Shown here: positions 44,641-52,948 of the stretch, piece after piece
Position numbering within the stretch: the stretch's first letter is position 1
Layout of the letters: each line of letters opens with the position of its first letter
Assembly (NCBI GenBank): GCA_032622095.1
Contig: CP136067.1
Location: 132,929,990-132,993,989 of the forward strand
Origin: Siphonodentalium dalli
Taxonomy: Eukaryota > Mollusca > Scaphopoda > Gadilida > Siphonodentaliidae
DNA: 64,000 nucleotides
Direction: 5' to 3'
The notes under the pieces: model-generated
The model's database searches: none
Told to the model about the DNA's origin: nothing
What the model saw: only the letters and a program-made list of their open reading frames with translations
Made by a program: the position numbers and the translations under genes

Positions 44641-47388
44641 AATTACTGTAGGTCTCCTTAACTGTATTATCCATTTTGCTTATTTCAACTTAACATTTCC
44701 CACTTGTGAATACAAATCCTCCTGCACATTTCTGTTTCTCTGTCAGTCGTCGTCTATACACTATACATAAAAGACTATTCAAGGTTCTGCCTACAGCGTG
44801 GAAATATCCCAGCGTTTCAAGTGATAGCAGCGAATTCAGACCCTGCCACCCCCGTCTTTGGAAAAAGCTTCACTGTGAGAAAACCTATCACTGAGTTGCG
44901 TGCATGTAAATTAACTGAGATGTTATCATGGGCCCACTACATGAAGGCTAGACATCAGCATTGATCATATTCCTACAGGGATGGGCTGTTACGTGTTGAA
45001 TTGGGTTCCACGGGCTTGGTGCCCCCTCTCTTATCAGACATGGATGTATGACCCTATATAGTCATATATATATTTCTTGACAACATTATGCTATGTTCAT
45101 ATAAGACCACATGTACTGATTTTCAACCCTAATTACGCCGTCGTCTCGAGCTGAATAGCACCGAATTCAGACCCCACCACGAACCCCCGTTTTTTTGAAA
45201 AAGCTTATTTAGCACTACCAATATACCGGCCAAATTATTAAGTAAAAAGTCAAAGCATATTAGCAAGACAACTTGACCAGGGAGTGTGGTCACACGGTAC
45301 AGTGAGTCAGTAGTATTATTATTAGTATGTGTACACATGACCAATACACTAGACTGTACACATAATCAGTACACTGCGGGTGTACTAATTATGTGTACAG
45401 TGTAGTGTATTATATAACTACTGTTAATCCCCAGTACACCAATGCACCGTATACAGTGGTCGCCATCGGATGTTTGTCTAGCGCATGCATTAAGCTGTTG
45501 TCCTTGTATTGTCAGGTCGTAAATTGACTTGACTTAGCTGGCACTGTGAATCGTCTCTGTATTGGTTTGTTTTCGGAAATAATATTTTGATCGATGATAG
45601 TTTTTATATGTATACTAATTATTTCCCCACCCAGTTATTTACCCACCGGACATTTCCCCTGCTCATAAAATGCTTTATGCTGAATCCTTTATCGCGGATA
45701 TCAAAGAATGTTTTGACTGGTCAGTAAAGCCTGCATGGTTAAGGAGGAATAAATAATCTCTCTCTCTACTCAAGCGATGTCAACTCCGTAGATATTATGT
45801 TTTGACAAACATGAGAGCGCGTTTTGACAAACATGAAAGCCTGTTTGGACGATCCCTTGTGACATCAACTTTGAAAAAACAATGTCATTGTTGTGACTAT
45901 TGTTATCAAAGTGTGAATTATAGACATGTTAATGCTATAAAGAGCGTTTGATTTTGTATTTATAATTTTGCAAAGAAAACAATTTATCTTGATATAAGAT
46001 TTGTTAATATGTAGTTAATAGTCAATAATATGGTAATAAGTAAATAAATAATATATAACAGTATTTTACGTTATGAACAGTGTAATGTGATCGTGTTTAA
46101 ACGGGTACTGTCCGTCAATTTCTATAAATCTAATATCAATAATATATAGAAAAATAAGTAATTTGAGTCGCGGATGTACATGTTCAGGTTAACAGGCTCT
46201 CTTAATATCAAAGATAATAACAGGGTCGAGATCTCTTAAAAATTAAAGTTAATATATAAAGAGCGTTTAATTTGATATTTAAAATTTTGCAAAGAACATT
46301 TTAGAATATTAATTCTTACATGCCGTGTAATTAATATGGTAACTTAGTCCGCAGACTGATCGATATCGAGCGACTAAGACTAGGTGAACCACCATCAAAG
46401 AGCGCTCAAAAACAAGCTACACAAACTGTGTTGACTTCGACAGCGGGAAGGAGAGCATGGTGGATTTCCTGGACATCGTTGGCCATTCAATTAGATTCAA
46501 GTGATTTGTTATGAACTGTTTTTATTATTTATTGTTTTTCCATGTATAATATTCGTTGAAACAAATCTGATTTTACCAAACTAGTACTTAGTAGTCAATC
46601 CGTTAAAATTAGTTTACACTAAACACAAGCTTACAGTTTCGTTGATTCTACCACCCCCCACCCCCGCCCGCCACGAATTTTACTCCATGTACTCCAACAA
46701 AACTGGAAGATGATAAAACATTGGTCATATATAGTCACGCTTTTAACGAAGCAACGAGCGAAAGAGTTAAACAGTCCTGCAATGTTTGTCCGACTTAAGT
46801 TATATACTGATGTCGGAATGGCATATTTCTTAATGTTATTGATATACAATCACCCCGACCCCACTCCCGCGTTTTAGCTCCATCATAATCAACCATTCGT
46901 TCAACAAACTGAGAGTTTCAGTGGCACCATAGTAGCAAAGAGCAAAGCCTATACTGTAGACTAGACTTATCGATTGACTATCATAATATTTTTAATATTA
47001 TATCATAACTTCAGTGTTTACTATCCGATTTCTCCGGCTGATGGGTCAAACTGTAAAGAAATTGTAATATAAATCACAATTTGCTATTAATATGAAAGTA
47101 TTGAGTCCAAATTTGTAAGATAAAAGTTTAACTACAGATTACATAGTCTATCACGCAATCTTACATAACACGATTGACAGCAGCCGCGCTGAGAACAATG
47201 GTATATACCGCAACGCACAACATAATTACCAGTAATTCTGCTATACTAGCTGCTATAGGATAATTGGTACCCGGGGGTATGAATGAGTCCAGATTGTAGA
47301 GGCACTGTCCACGTCATGTGAGACATCAACTAACGAGATCGCGGATGTGAAAGCTGAAAGTGGGGAACAATGGAACTCAATCGCGATA
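44641..47388. other. Non-coding AT-rich interior of the Polinton right arm
   Basis: A hairpin at 45343-45410 has ATACACTAG/TAGTGTAT arms around CTGTACACATAAT. Two related segments with ATATAAAGAGCGTTTAATTT occur at 45935 and 46254, followed in both by an AT-rich phrase ending TTTTGCAAAGAA. A short direct duplication, AACGAGATCGCGGATGTGAA, lies at 47333 and 47396. No intact gene is seen. Confidence 0.55.
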
Positions 47389-47576
47389 TCAATTAACGAG
47401 ATCGCGGATGTGAATTATACGCCTCAACCGATGTGTCAAATGATGAAATCACTATTCTAAACACGGAGGATTCGCAGATGGTAGTGATAAACGCTGTAGC
47501 CAAAGGCGCTAACGATACTGAAATTAAGCAGACCACTTTGCCTACCAGAAAGAGAAAAAGACGTTTATCGCGATAA
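47389..47576 (+). pseudogene. 3' remnant of an unknown gene with basic tail
   Basis: An open stretch without a clear start encodes DVSNDEITILNTEDSQMVVI, then NAVAKGANDTEIKQTTL and ends PTRKRKRRLSR. The composition is protein-like, and the end looks like a nuclear localisation signal. The upstream frame is cut by a stop just before 47389 and by the short duplication noted there. It may be the 3' end of a lost outer gene, although no histone-type stem-loop follows on its strand. Confidence 0.35.
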
Positions 47577-47649
47577 TCTTCCAAGAAAGTTAAAAATAGT
47601 GAATAAAATATTATTGATTTAATAACTTGTTACGTTTTTTAGCAATTTC

Positions 47650-47692
47650 AGAGCATATCTTTTGAAAAATTTGGGTGGCCCTGAAAAGGGCC
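47650..47692 (-). terminator. Histone-type 3' stem-loop with downstream element
   Basis: The minus strand reads AAACGGCCCTTTTCAGGGCC (stem-loop 47692-47677), ACC, then after 13 nt the block AAAAGATATGCTCTGAAA (47663-47646). The stem-loop is a full match to the animal histone consensus, and the block lies where a histone downstream element would pair with U7 snRNA. It begins 19 nt after the TGA of the gene ending at 47712. Confidence 0.88.
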
Positions 47693-47711
47693 GTTTAATT
47701 TGTTTGCCGAG

Positions 47712-48065
47712 TCAATAAAATTCAGACAAATCAGGATAAAGTCCACCCTTGTTGTATGTGGGTCTCCAGTATGGATTCCGCACGTATTTCGCTGCCTCAG
47801 TGGTAATCCACCTTGGCAGTGGTCTTGGAGGATTAAATTCAGACAAATCTGGATATAATGCCCCCTCCTTATACGTGGGGTTCCACTCTGGAGTTTCCAT
47901 ATACACCTTGGGAGGACTGGGTTTCCGTCTTTGCAGGAATTCTTGAACTCCAGCTCTAATGGCTATCTCATGGCTCTCTGAATCTCTAACATTCTTCTGC
48001 CAATGCTTTAATCGAGCATCGGCAGAGAATTTTAGCAAAATTTTCTCTTTTAGTTTAGAGAACAT
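47712..48065 (-). CDS. Polinton outer gene with two YPDL motifs
   Basis: 117 residues from MFSKLKEKILLKFSADARL. A longer frame to 48101 exists, but the TATA-like sequence TATAATATGG overlaps that upstream Met, so the second Met fits better. The N-terminal half is a basic helix (LKHWQKNVRDSESHEIAIRAG). The second half holds two copies of a motif: PEWNPTYKEGALYPDLSEF and PYWRPTYNKGGLYPDLSEF, the latter at the C-terminus. YPDL fits the YPxL late-domain pattern by which retroviral Gag proteins bind the ESCRT adaptor ALIX. A role in membrane budding or egress is therefore possible but is inference. It is divergently paired with 48316-48744 through a palindromic promoter and ends in a histone-type stem-loop. 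Confidence 0.75.
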   Translation of the reverse strand: MFSKLKEKILLKFSADARLKHWQKNVRDSESHEIAIRAGVQEFLQRRKPSPPKVYMETPEWNPTYKEGALYPDLSEFNPPRPLPRWITTEAAKYVRNPYWRPTYNKGGLYPDLSEFY

Positions 48066-48098
48066 TTTGAAGATAAAAAAAAACGATACACTGCGCTC

Positions 48099-48280
48099 CA
48101 TATTATATGAAACACGCGGACGCCGCTGACGACGTCATTGCATATTTCACCAAATTTTCCCGAACGTCAATTCAAGTGTGTTTCTTTTAACAAAAAGAAA
48201 CACACTTGTTTTGACGTTCGGGAAAATTTTGTTAAATATGCGATGACGTCGTCAGCGACGACCGCGCGTTTTCAATAAAA
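48099..48280. promoter_or_regulatory. Divergent palindromic promoter, copies 2 and 3 of the shared block
   Basis: Two back-to-back copies of the ~85-bp block (48188 to 48099 on the minus strand, 48192 to 48280 on the plus strand) meet at TTTCTTTTAACAAAAAGAAA. Each has AAAGAAACACACTTG, TTGACGTTCGGGAAAATTT, ATGACGTCGTCAGCG and a CGCG motif. They end in TATAATA toward the minus gene and CAATAAAA toward the plus gene. The arms are about 85% identical by eye. Confidence 0.8.
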
Positions 48281-48315
48281 AAAACCAGATATTCCCATTC
48301 TTCATTCATACCGAA

Positions 48316-48744
48316 ATGGATTACCGAGATCTGTATCGTAGCTATTTAGAGGATGGGATGCTGGTGCGAGGTGTGTTTGGGGATGAAGCACAGATGCTAT
48401 GGAAGGCTTTGAGTTTAGCAGAAACGGGGACTATAGATAACTGTTTTGATATCTATAGGTACACCGTTATGTTGATGACGGACAACAGAGATCGGGTGTT
48501 TGGACTGCCACCACGGTGGTTGCGACACACCAGATTGTTGGGGACATCAAGATTGATGGTGCGACTTGCGGCTACATCACTACAGCGGTCTATCATAATC
48601 TTCTCAGGGCATAGAGTTTACAAATTCTTGCCGCTCTGGGGGATACAGACAGGCCGGCCATACAATTGTGCCATTTGGTTGCGACGTTCCCAAGACAACT
48701 TTCAGCTGTATTCAAACCCAAACACATTGTGCGGTTTCTTTTGA
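48316..48744 (+). CDS. Polinton outer gene, right copy of a paralogous pair (unknown function)
   Basis: 142 residues, intact, starting MDYRDLYRSYLEDG. It is related to the 19136-19573 protein near the opposite terminus through the acidic-Tyr start, the spacing of Trp and Phe helices and the core LLGTSRLMVRLAATSLQRS followed by IIIF. The core suggests an amphipathic or membrane-associated helix. The C-terminus is Trp/Arg/Asn-rich. The ATG follows the TATA-like CAATAAAA by about 40 bp. A histone-type stem-loop begins 14 nt after the TGA. No known domain is recognised. Confidence 0.8.
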   Translation: MDYRDLYRSYLEDGMLVRGVFGDEAQMLWKALSLAETGTIDNCFDIYRYTVMLMTDNRDRVFGLPPRWLRHTRLLGTSRLMVRLAATSLQRSIIIFSGHRVYKFLPLWGIQTGRPYNCAIWLRRSQDNFQLYSNPNTLCGFF

Positions 48745-48757
48745 AACCATCCAAAAC

Positions 48758-48802
48758 GGCCCTTTTCAGGGCCTCACAAATTTTTAAAAAGATACGCTCT
48801 GA
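48758..48802 (+). terminator. Histone-type 3' stem-loop with downstream element
   Basis: CAAAACGGCCCTTTTCAGG plus GCC (stem-loop 48758-48773), then TCACA, then after 12 nt AAAAAGATACGCTCTGAAA (48786 on). Same stem, loop and spacing as the copies serving 47712 and 49218, but on the opposite strand. Confidence 0.88.
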
Positions 48803-49148
48803 AATTGCTACTGTACGATTTGTTCATTTCCTGAACTTGGAGATAATGTTCACATAATTTCTTCAAAACCAAATTCATTTATCACGAATTTGGAGAGAAT
48901 GTTCACATAATTTATCAAAGAATACTTCCCTAACAATAAAAAAACCCACTACCACCCTTCATATCTATAATACGCTCTGAAATTGCTACTGTACGATTTG
49001 TTCATTCTTCCTGAACTTGGAGATAATGTTCACATAATTTCTTCAAAACCAAATTCATTTATCATGAACTTGGAGAGAATGTTCACATAATTTATCAAAG
49101 AATACTTCCCTAACAATAAAAAACCCACTACCACCCGTCATATCTATA
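48792..49148. repeat. 178-bp tandem duplication between convergent genes
   Basis: ATACGCTCTGAAATTGCTAC begins at 48792 and again at 48970, and its first bases recur at 49149. The two units are nearly identical. The second unit carries a copy of the downstream-element core without a stem-loop. Confidence 0.9.
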
Positions 49149-49172
49149 ATACGATCATCATATAGCATAATA

Positions 49173-49215
49173 CAGAGCGTATCTTTCGTGAATTTTAAGT
49201 GGCCCTGAAAGGGCC
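49173..49215 (-). terminator. Histone-type 3' stem-loop (3-nt loop variant) with downstream element
   Basis: The minus strand reads AAACGGCCCTTTCAGGGCCA (stem-loop 49215-49201, loop TTC, one base shorter than canonical), then CTTAAAATTCACG and GAAAGATACGCTCTG (49187-49173), 13 nt beyond the stem. It begins 2 nt after the TAA that ends the third frame of the gene to the right. Confidence 0.82.
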
Positions 49216-49217
49216 GT

Positions 49218-49682
49218 TTAAAATAATATAAAAATAATTTCTTTTGTTTCTTCATCACTGTTAAATCTTTCCCGAGTGATCCAAATGTTGATCGCTTCGT
49301 AGGTTCTTTCTGGAAACCATGTACCTCAATTGGTATATCAATCGTGTGAGGTTTCAAGTTGATTGTACATTCAGTCGGTTTTTGTGTTAATTGCTTTCGT
49401 AAATCCTTAATTTCCTGCCAAATATTCCGTAACAATTTTGTCTGTTCTTCCCATTGTGAACTGTTGATAACTTGGTATATAACAGGTTGAGTCATTTGTT
49501 GTTTTCACCAGCGGTGTATACACTGGTTGTTGATCCGTTCGCGGATACACCATTGGTACCTGTTGCTGTTCTACCCGTGGTGTCACATTTCCTGCATACA
49601 GTGGAGTCGACATTTGCGTTGTTGCAGGAACATGATCGTACTGTACATCAATAGTCTTGAGAAATTCCGTTACTGGATCCAT
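49218..49682 (-). pseudogene. Polinton outer gene, Pro/Gln-rich, frameshifted
   Basis: Three frames in series look like one protein of about 150 residues. The first is MDPVTEFLKTIDVQYDHVP with a Gln/Pro/Tyr-rich stretch (PRVEQQQVPMVYPRTDQQP). The second is a helical, probably coiled-coil segment (WEEQTKLLRNIWQEIKDL) followed by INLKPHTIDIPIEVHG. The third is INIWITRERFNSDEETKEI, which ends at a TAA two bases before the histone-type stem-loop. The breaks lie near 49490 and 49285. The open frame running on to 49055 crosses the stem-loop and is not the real end. Upstream is the shared promoter block. Confidence 0.65.
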
Positions 49683-49746
49683 ATTTCAAAATAACGCTAA
49701 CGTTACAATTTACGCATCTAATGACGTTAACATTTTTCGAGGATCA

Positions 49747-49835
49747 AGTATATGGGATGCGCGGGCCTCGTTGACGACGTCATGCGTATTTCACCAAATT
49801 TCTCCGAACGTCAAATCAGATGTGTTTCTTTTTTG
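49747..49835 (-). promoter_or_regulatory. Shared outer-gene promoter block (copy 4)
   Basis: Reading toward the gene: AAAGAAACACATCTG, TTTGACGTTCGGAGAAATTT, GGTGAAATACGCATGACGTC with GTCA, CCCGCGCATC and CATATACTTG. Same order and spacing as the other three copies; the TATA-like box is weaker and lies about 65 bp from the ATG. Confidence 0.75.
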
Positions 49836-49947
49836 TCAAAAACATATTTCTATGAATAAAACACCGATTTGACTCCGGAAAATTTTATCTGTATCATTTT
49901 ACCATTATCTCATAACATATTTCACTGAAAGGTAACTTCTGCAACTG

Positions 49948-50683
49948 CATTTTACAACGCTATCGTCTTCGAATTTATTCGAAGACTTTCGCTTTTGTTA
50001 AAATATGCACTGGTAGCATAATTAACTAATGTCTCGATTTTTCTCGGTATTATTCTAAGTTCAATGTGTACATCGAAGGGAAGCGTCCTTCGCTTACCAC
50101 ACTGGCATTAGAATCCGAGAAAAAATCGATACATTGGTAAATTGTGCTCTTTTCTGTCAAAAAAAACCATTTCGAAGCGCTCACCTTACTCTTTGGAATA
50201 TAACATAACCTCTGGACCGACCCTGGTCGGGTCACTCTGGTCCCATCCCACCCCCTCGCTCGGGGTCACTCTGGCCCATGTGCAATAGTGGCCCCGAGCG
50301 ACGGGTTTGGATTTTTTCTGGCCCACCCCCTCGCTCGGGGCCACTCTGACCCATGGGCCAGAGTGGCCCCGAGCGACGGGTTTGGATTTTTTCTGGCCCA
50401 CCCCCTCGCTCGGTGCCACTCTGGCCCATGGGCCAGAGTGGCCCCGAGCGATGGGTTTGGATTGTTTCTGGCCCACCCCCTCGCTCGGGGCCACCCTGGC
50501 CCATGGGCCAGAGTGGCCCCGAACGAGGGGTTTGTATTTTTTCTGGCCCGAGCCCCTGTATTGGTCCAATGTTTACCTGGCCCTGCCACTCTGGCCCACC
50601 CCCTCGCTCGGGGCCACTCTGGCCCATGGGCCAGAGTGGCCCCGAGCGAGGAGGGGTGGGCCAGAGTGGCAGCCAATACTACT
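49948..50683 (-). repeat. Right terminal inverted repeat
   Basis: Reverse complement of 18184-19071, ending AGCCAATACTACT. It includes the TCTTCGAATTTATTCGAAGA palindrome (49965-49984) and the unique inner segment. It is shorter than the left copy because its palindromic array has fewer units. Confidence 0.95.
50225..50675. repeat. GC-rich palindromic tandem array in right terminus
   Basis: Same unit as at the left end (half-palindrome GGCCACTCTGGCCCA, GGTTTGTATTTTTTCTGGCC), with palindromes centred near 50358, 50430, 50506 and 50627. Long frames on both strands are repeat artefacts. Confidence 0.95.
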
Positions 50684-50689
50684 CATAGT
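50684..50689. repeat. Right target-site duplication CATAGT
   Basis: Exact copy of 18178-18183, immediately after the terminus. Confidence 0.95.
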
Positions 50690-50749
50690 AACACTGTCAC
50701 CAAATCCAACATGTATTTATCATTATTTATGTTGGAAAGTATGTCATAA
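50684..50749 (+). pseudogene. Crypton-like tyrosine recombinase, last codons
   Basis: CAT AGT here is in the same phase as CAT AGT at 18178. The frame continues NTVTKSNMYLSLFMLESMS to a TAA at 50747-50749. This is the natural 3' end of the recombinase gene cut by the Polinton, and it shows that no host bases were lost at insertion. Confidence 0.85.
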
Positions 50750-51146
50750 ATCAATTTCATATGAACTACTAGTTCATATCACCTTCCGATAATTTGATTG
50801 GTTTGTTGACAAAAAGTGTGTTCTGATTGGCTGAATGGCAGCCTGGGCCGAGCCGCATCTCTAATTAAATGCAGGTCAAATTCGTGCGCGTCAATCAACG
50901 CGATGCCGAAATTCTAGCAATTATAATCTTGAAATATATAGTTTTGGACATTGTTATACGATAAATAGAATATGTAATTCGTATTTATCTAATAAACATA
51001 CGATATAATGCCACAAACTGAGAACAGAATAGCGCACTATATCTTCGCGTGCATATTATTTCTGCTAGTTCACCAGGTGTAATTGGGCTTCCGGTGCAAT
51101 GAAGTGACGTCACATTAACCTTTTGCTGCCGATGTCATACACATTC
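50750..51146. other. Non-coding right flank
   Basis: No gene seen. TTAACCTTTTGCTGCC at 51117 resembles one end of the MITE at 7347-8086. Confidence 0.5.
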
Positions 51147-51266
51147 GTGTTTCTCTCATATGATATTTATTAAACTCGTCACGAATTTTCAGTTTTCTCT
51201 CGCCGGAGGCTCGAGAAAACTGAAAATTCTTAAACTCGTTTCATAAATATCATATGAGAAAAACAC
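51147..51266. repeat. Hairpin element 1
   Basis: GTGTTTCTCTCATATGATAT at the left is mirrored by ATATCATATGAGAAAAACAC at the right. The arms are interrupted by small loops, with the centre CTCTCGCCGGAGGCTCGAG. The length is 120 bp. Confidence 0.8.
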
Positions 51267-51802
51267 TCATTTCATATCCTCTATGTATACACATGTCCAG
51301 TTCCAAAATAAACGTGATATTACACAAGAACAATAAATATCCTCACAAGAATGAATTTGTGATTGTTAAATTTTGTGTCGGACTGAAGTCGGATTTTGTA
51401 TTTTTGAACAGACTGACATGTGGAACGAAATGATAACTTCTTGTAAACTTTAATTCATGATATTTTGAAAATGATGTTAAAACGCACACTTGTACAGTTA
51501 TTATTACAACAACTGAGGGCATATTATTATTCCCCGAATAATTGTTCTCTATTTGATGTGGGGTAGATTGGACTTACGCTCGGCAGCGTAACGTCGCCCA
51601 ATGTCGAGTTGTGAGTTGGGACCTCATCACTCGCATAGGGATTGACAGGTCACAGCCTTATGAATATTAATGAGTTTATTTTAACACTTCGCCGTCAGAA
51701 AAATTTGTAATTGTTTTAAATATTTTCCAACGAAATTCGCCGTTAATTCCATATTTATATAAATGTAATTGATTATAACGACTTTTAAACAATAGTTGGC
51801 GA

Positions 51803-51970
51803 TGGATAAAAAAATATCCATATAGTTTGACGAGATACAAGGATTATTTTCTCTCGAATGATTCAGCAAATGGGGGACCTCGCTAAAGCTCGGTCCCCCA
51901 TTTGCTGAATCATACTCGCGAAAATAAACCTAGTATCTCGTCAAACTATACGGATATTCTATATTTATCC
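51803..51970. repeat. Hairpin element 2
   Basis: ATAGTTTGACGAGATAC and GTATCTCGTCAAACTAT, then ATTCAGCAAATGGGGGACC and GGTCCCCCATTTGCTGAAT, form the arms of a 168-bp palindrome around CTCGCTAAAGCTC. Confidence 0.85.
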
Positions 51971-52813
51971 ACCTCCTGCCCCTGTCTACTATATATAAAG
52001 CCCATCAGATAAACCACGCCTCTATCCGTCTACTAGACAGATAAAGCATCCTCTACTAGACAGATAAACTTAATAATATGCGAGGAAGAAAGGTTACAAG
52101 AACTTTGACCAGTTAACCTCCAGCAGTTCGTGAGTGACGTCACTGGGTCGTAACAACGTTATGGGGCATCATTAGATCGGAACATGCTGGTTCCGTTGTT
52201 AGCGACAGCGTCCTTAGAAACGTCAACATCCACAATGTTTTTTTGTGCAATCGGTGGCGACACCTTTCTAAAAGATCAAACGATGCACCACAAAACGCAC
52301 TCAAATAGAATGTTTCAAAGTTCAGATGGTGAAGTCTATAACTTGATTAAGCAATTTTGGCAGTTTCGTTACTATAAAGTAGGCCTATACGATATTCTTC
52401 CGTGACCTGGTGCATTTGTACTGCCGATCTTGGTGCTAGTGCTACCGCTGAAGTTCAGACTTTCAATTCATTAATAAGTTTGAAGCACAAACATCCAAAT
52501 TCACATGACTGATATACTCGAACATTTCAGTTTTAGATTTGATAGTAACACGAATCATTTCGATATTATTATAAATTACACCATGCTATGATATTTTTCC
52601 GGCATAATTTAGAAATTATAAAGCGGACTATTTCGCGGTGCAGTCGCATGAATACAAAACTGTTTCATAATTAATTAGTCTCTACTATACAGATAAAGTC
52701 GCTAAGAACCGGTAGGTCATCACTTCTCTATAAGGAGCATGTGAACTTTGCGATGTTTTTTTGACAAAATTGCGATAAAATACATTTAAATTTGTTCGGT
52801 GGATAAACAGAAC
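51971..52813. other. Non-coding; repeated CTACTAGACAGATAAA motif
   Basis: CTACTATATATAAAGCCC, CTACTAGACAGATAAAGC, CTACTAGACAGATAAACT and CTACTATACAGATAAAGT-like motifs occur near 51987, 52028, 52052 and 52682. No gene is seen; the 73-codon frame at 52184-52405 has no family resemblance. Confidence 0.45.
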
Positions 52814-52948
52814 ATCCGCATAGTGTAGCTGAATAGAGTATTTATTTTTGCTCGTATGTGGGCATCTATTTGGCTCGCCTAGAGGCTCGCCAAATAGATG
52901 CCCACATACTTGCAAAAATAAATTCTTTATTCAGCTACACTATGCGGA
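52814..52948. repeat. Hairpin element 3
   Basis: CCGCATAGTGTAGCTGAATA and TATTCAGCTACACTATGCGG, then TGTGGGCATCTATTTGGC and GCCAAATAGATGCCCACA, form ~60-bp arms around a short CTCGCCTAGAGGCTC centre. Confidence 0.85.

Larger units (their letters stand above)
18184..50683. mobile_element. Polinton/Maverick (adintovirus-like) element, 32.5 kb
   Basis: This is a complete virus-like DNA transposon with inverted termini starting 5'-AG, a 6-bp target duplication, and the family's core genes. These are an integrase, a protein-primed polymerase B, a packaging ATPase, an adenain-type protease, and major and minor capsid proteins. At 32.5 kb it is well above the usual 15-25 kb. The excess comes from nested repeats (32091-35043), a tandem array and its inverted copies (about 36-44 kb), and an outer set of four genes with histone-type 3' ends. 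Polymerase, ATPase and several small genes are broken, while integrase, capsid genes and protease are open. It could therefore not replicate alone, although parts may still be expressed. Confidence 0.95.

Noticed and set aside
49055-49200. C-terminal extension of the 49495 frame past the stem-loop
   Set aside because: It reads through the histone-type stem-loop and the duplicated 3' flank. Another frame ends with TAA two bases before the stem and is more protein-like.
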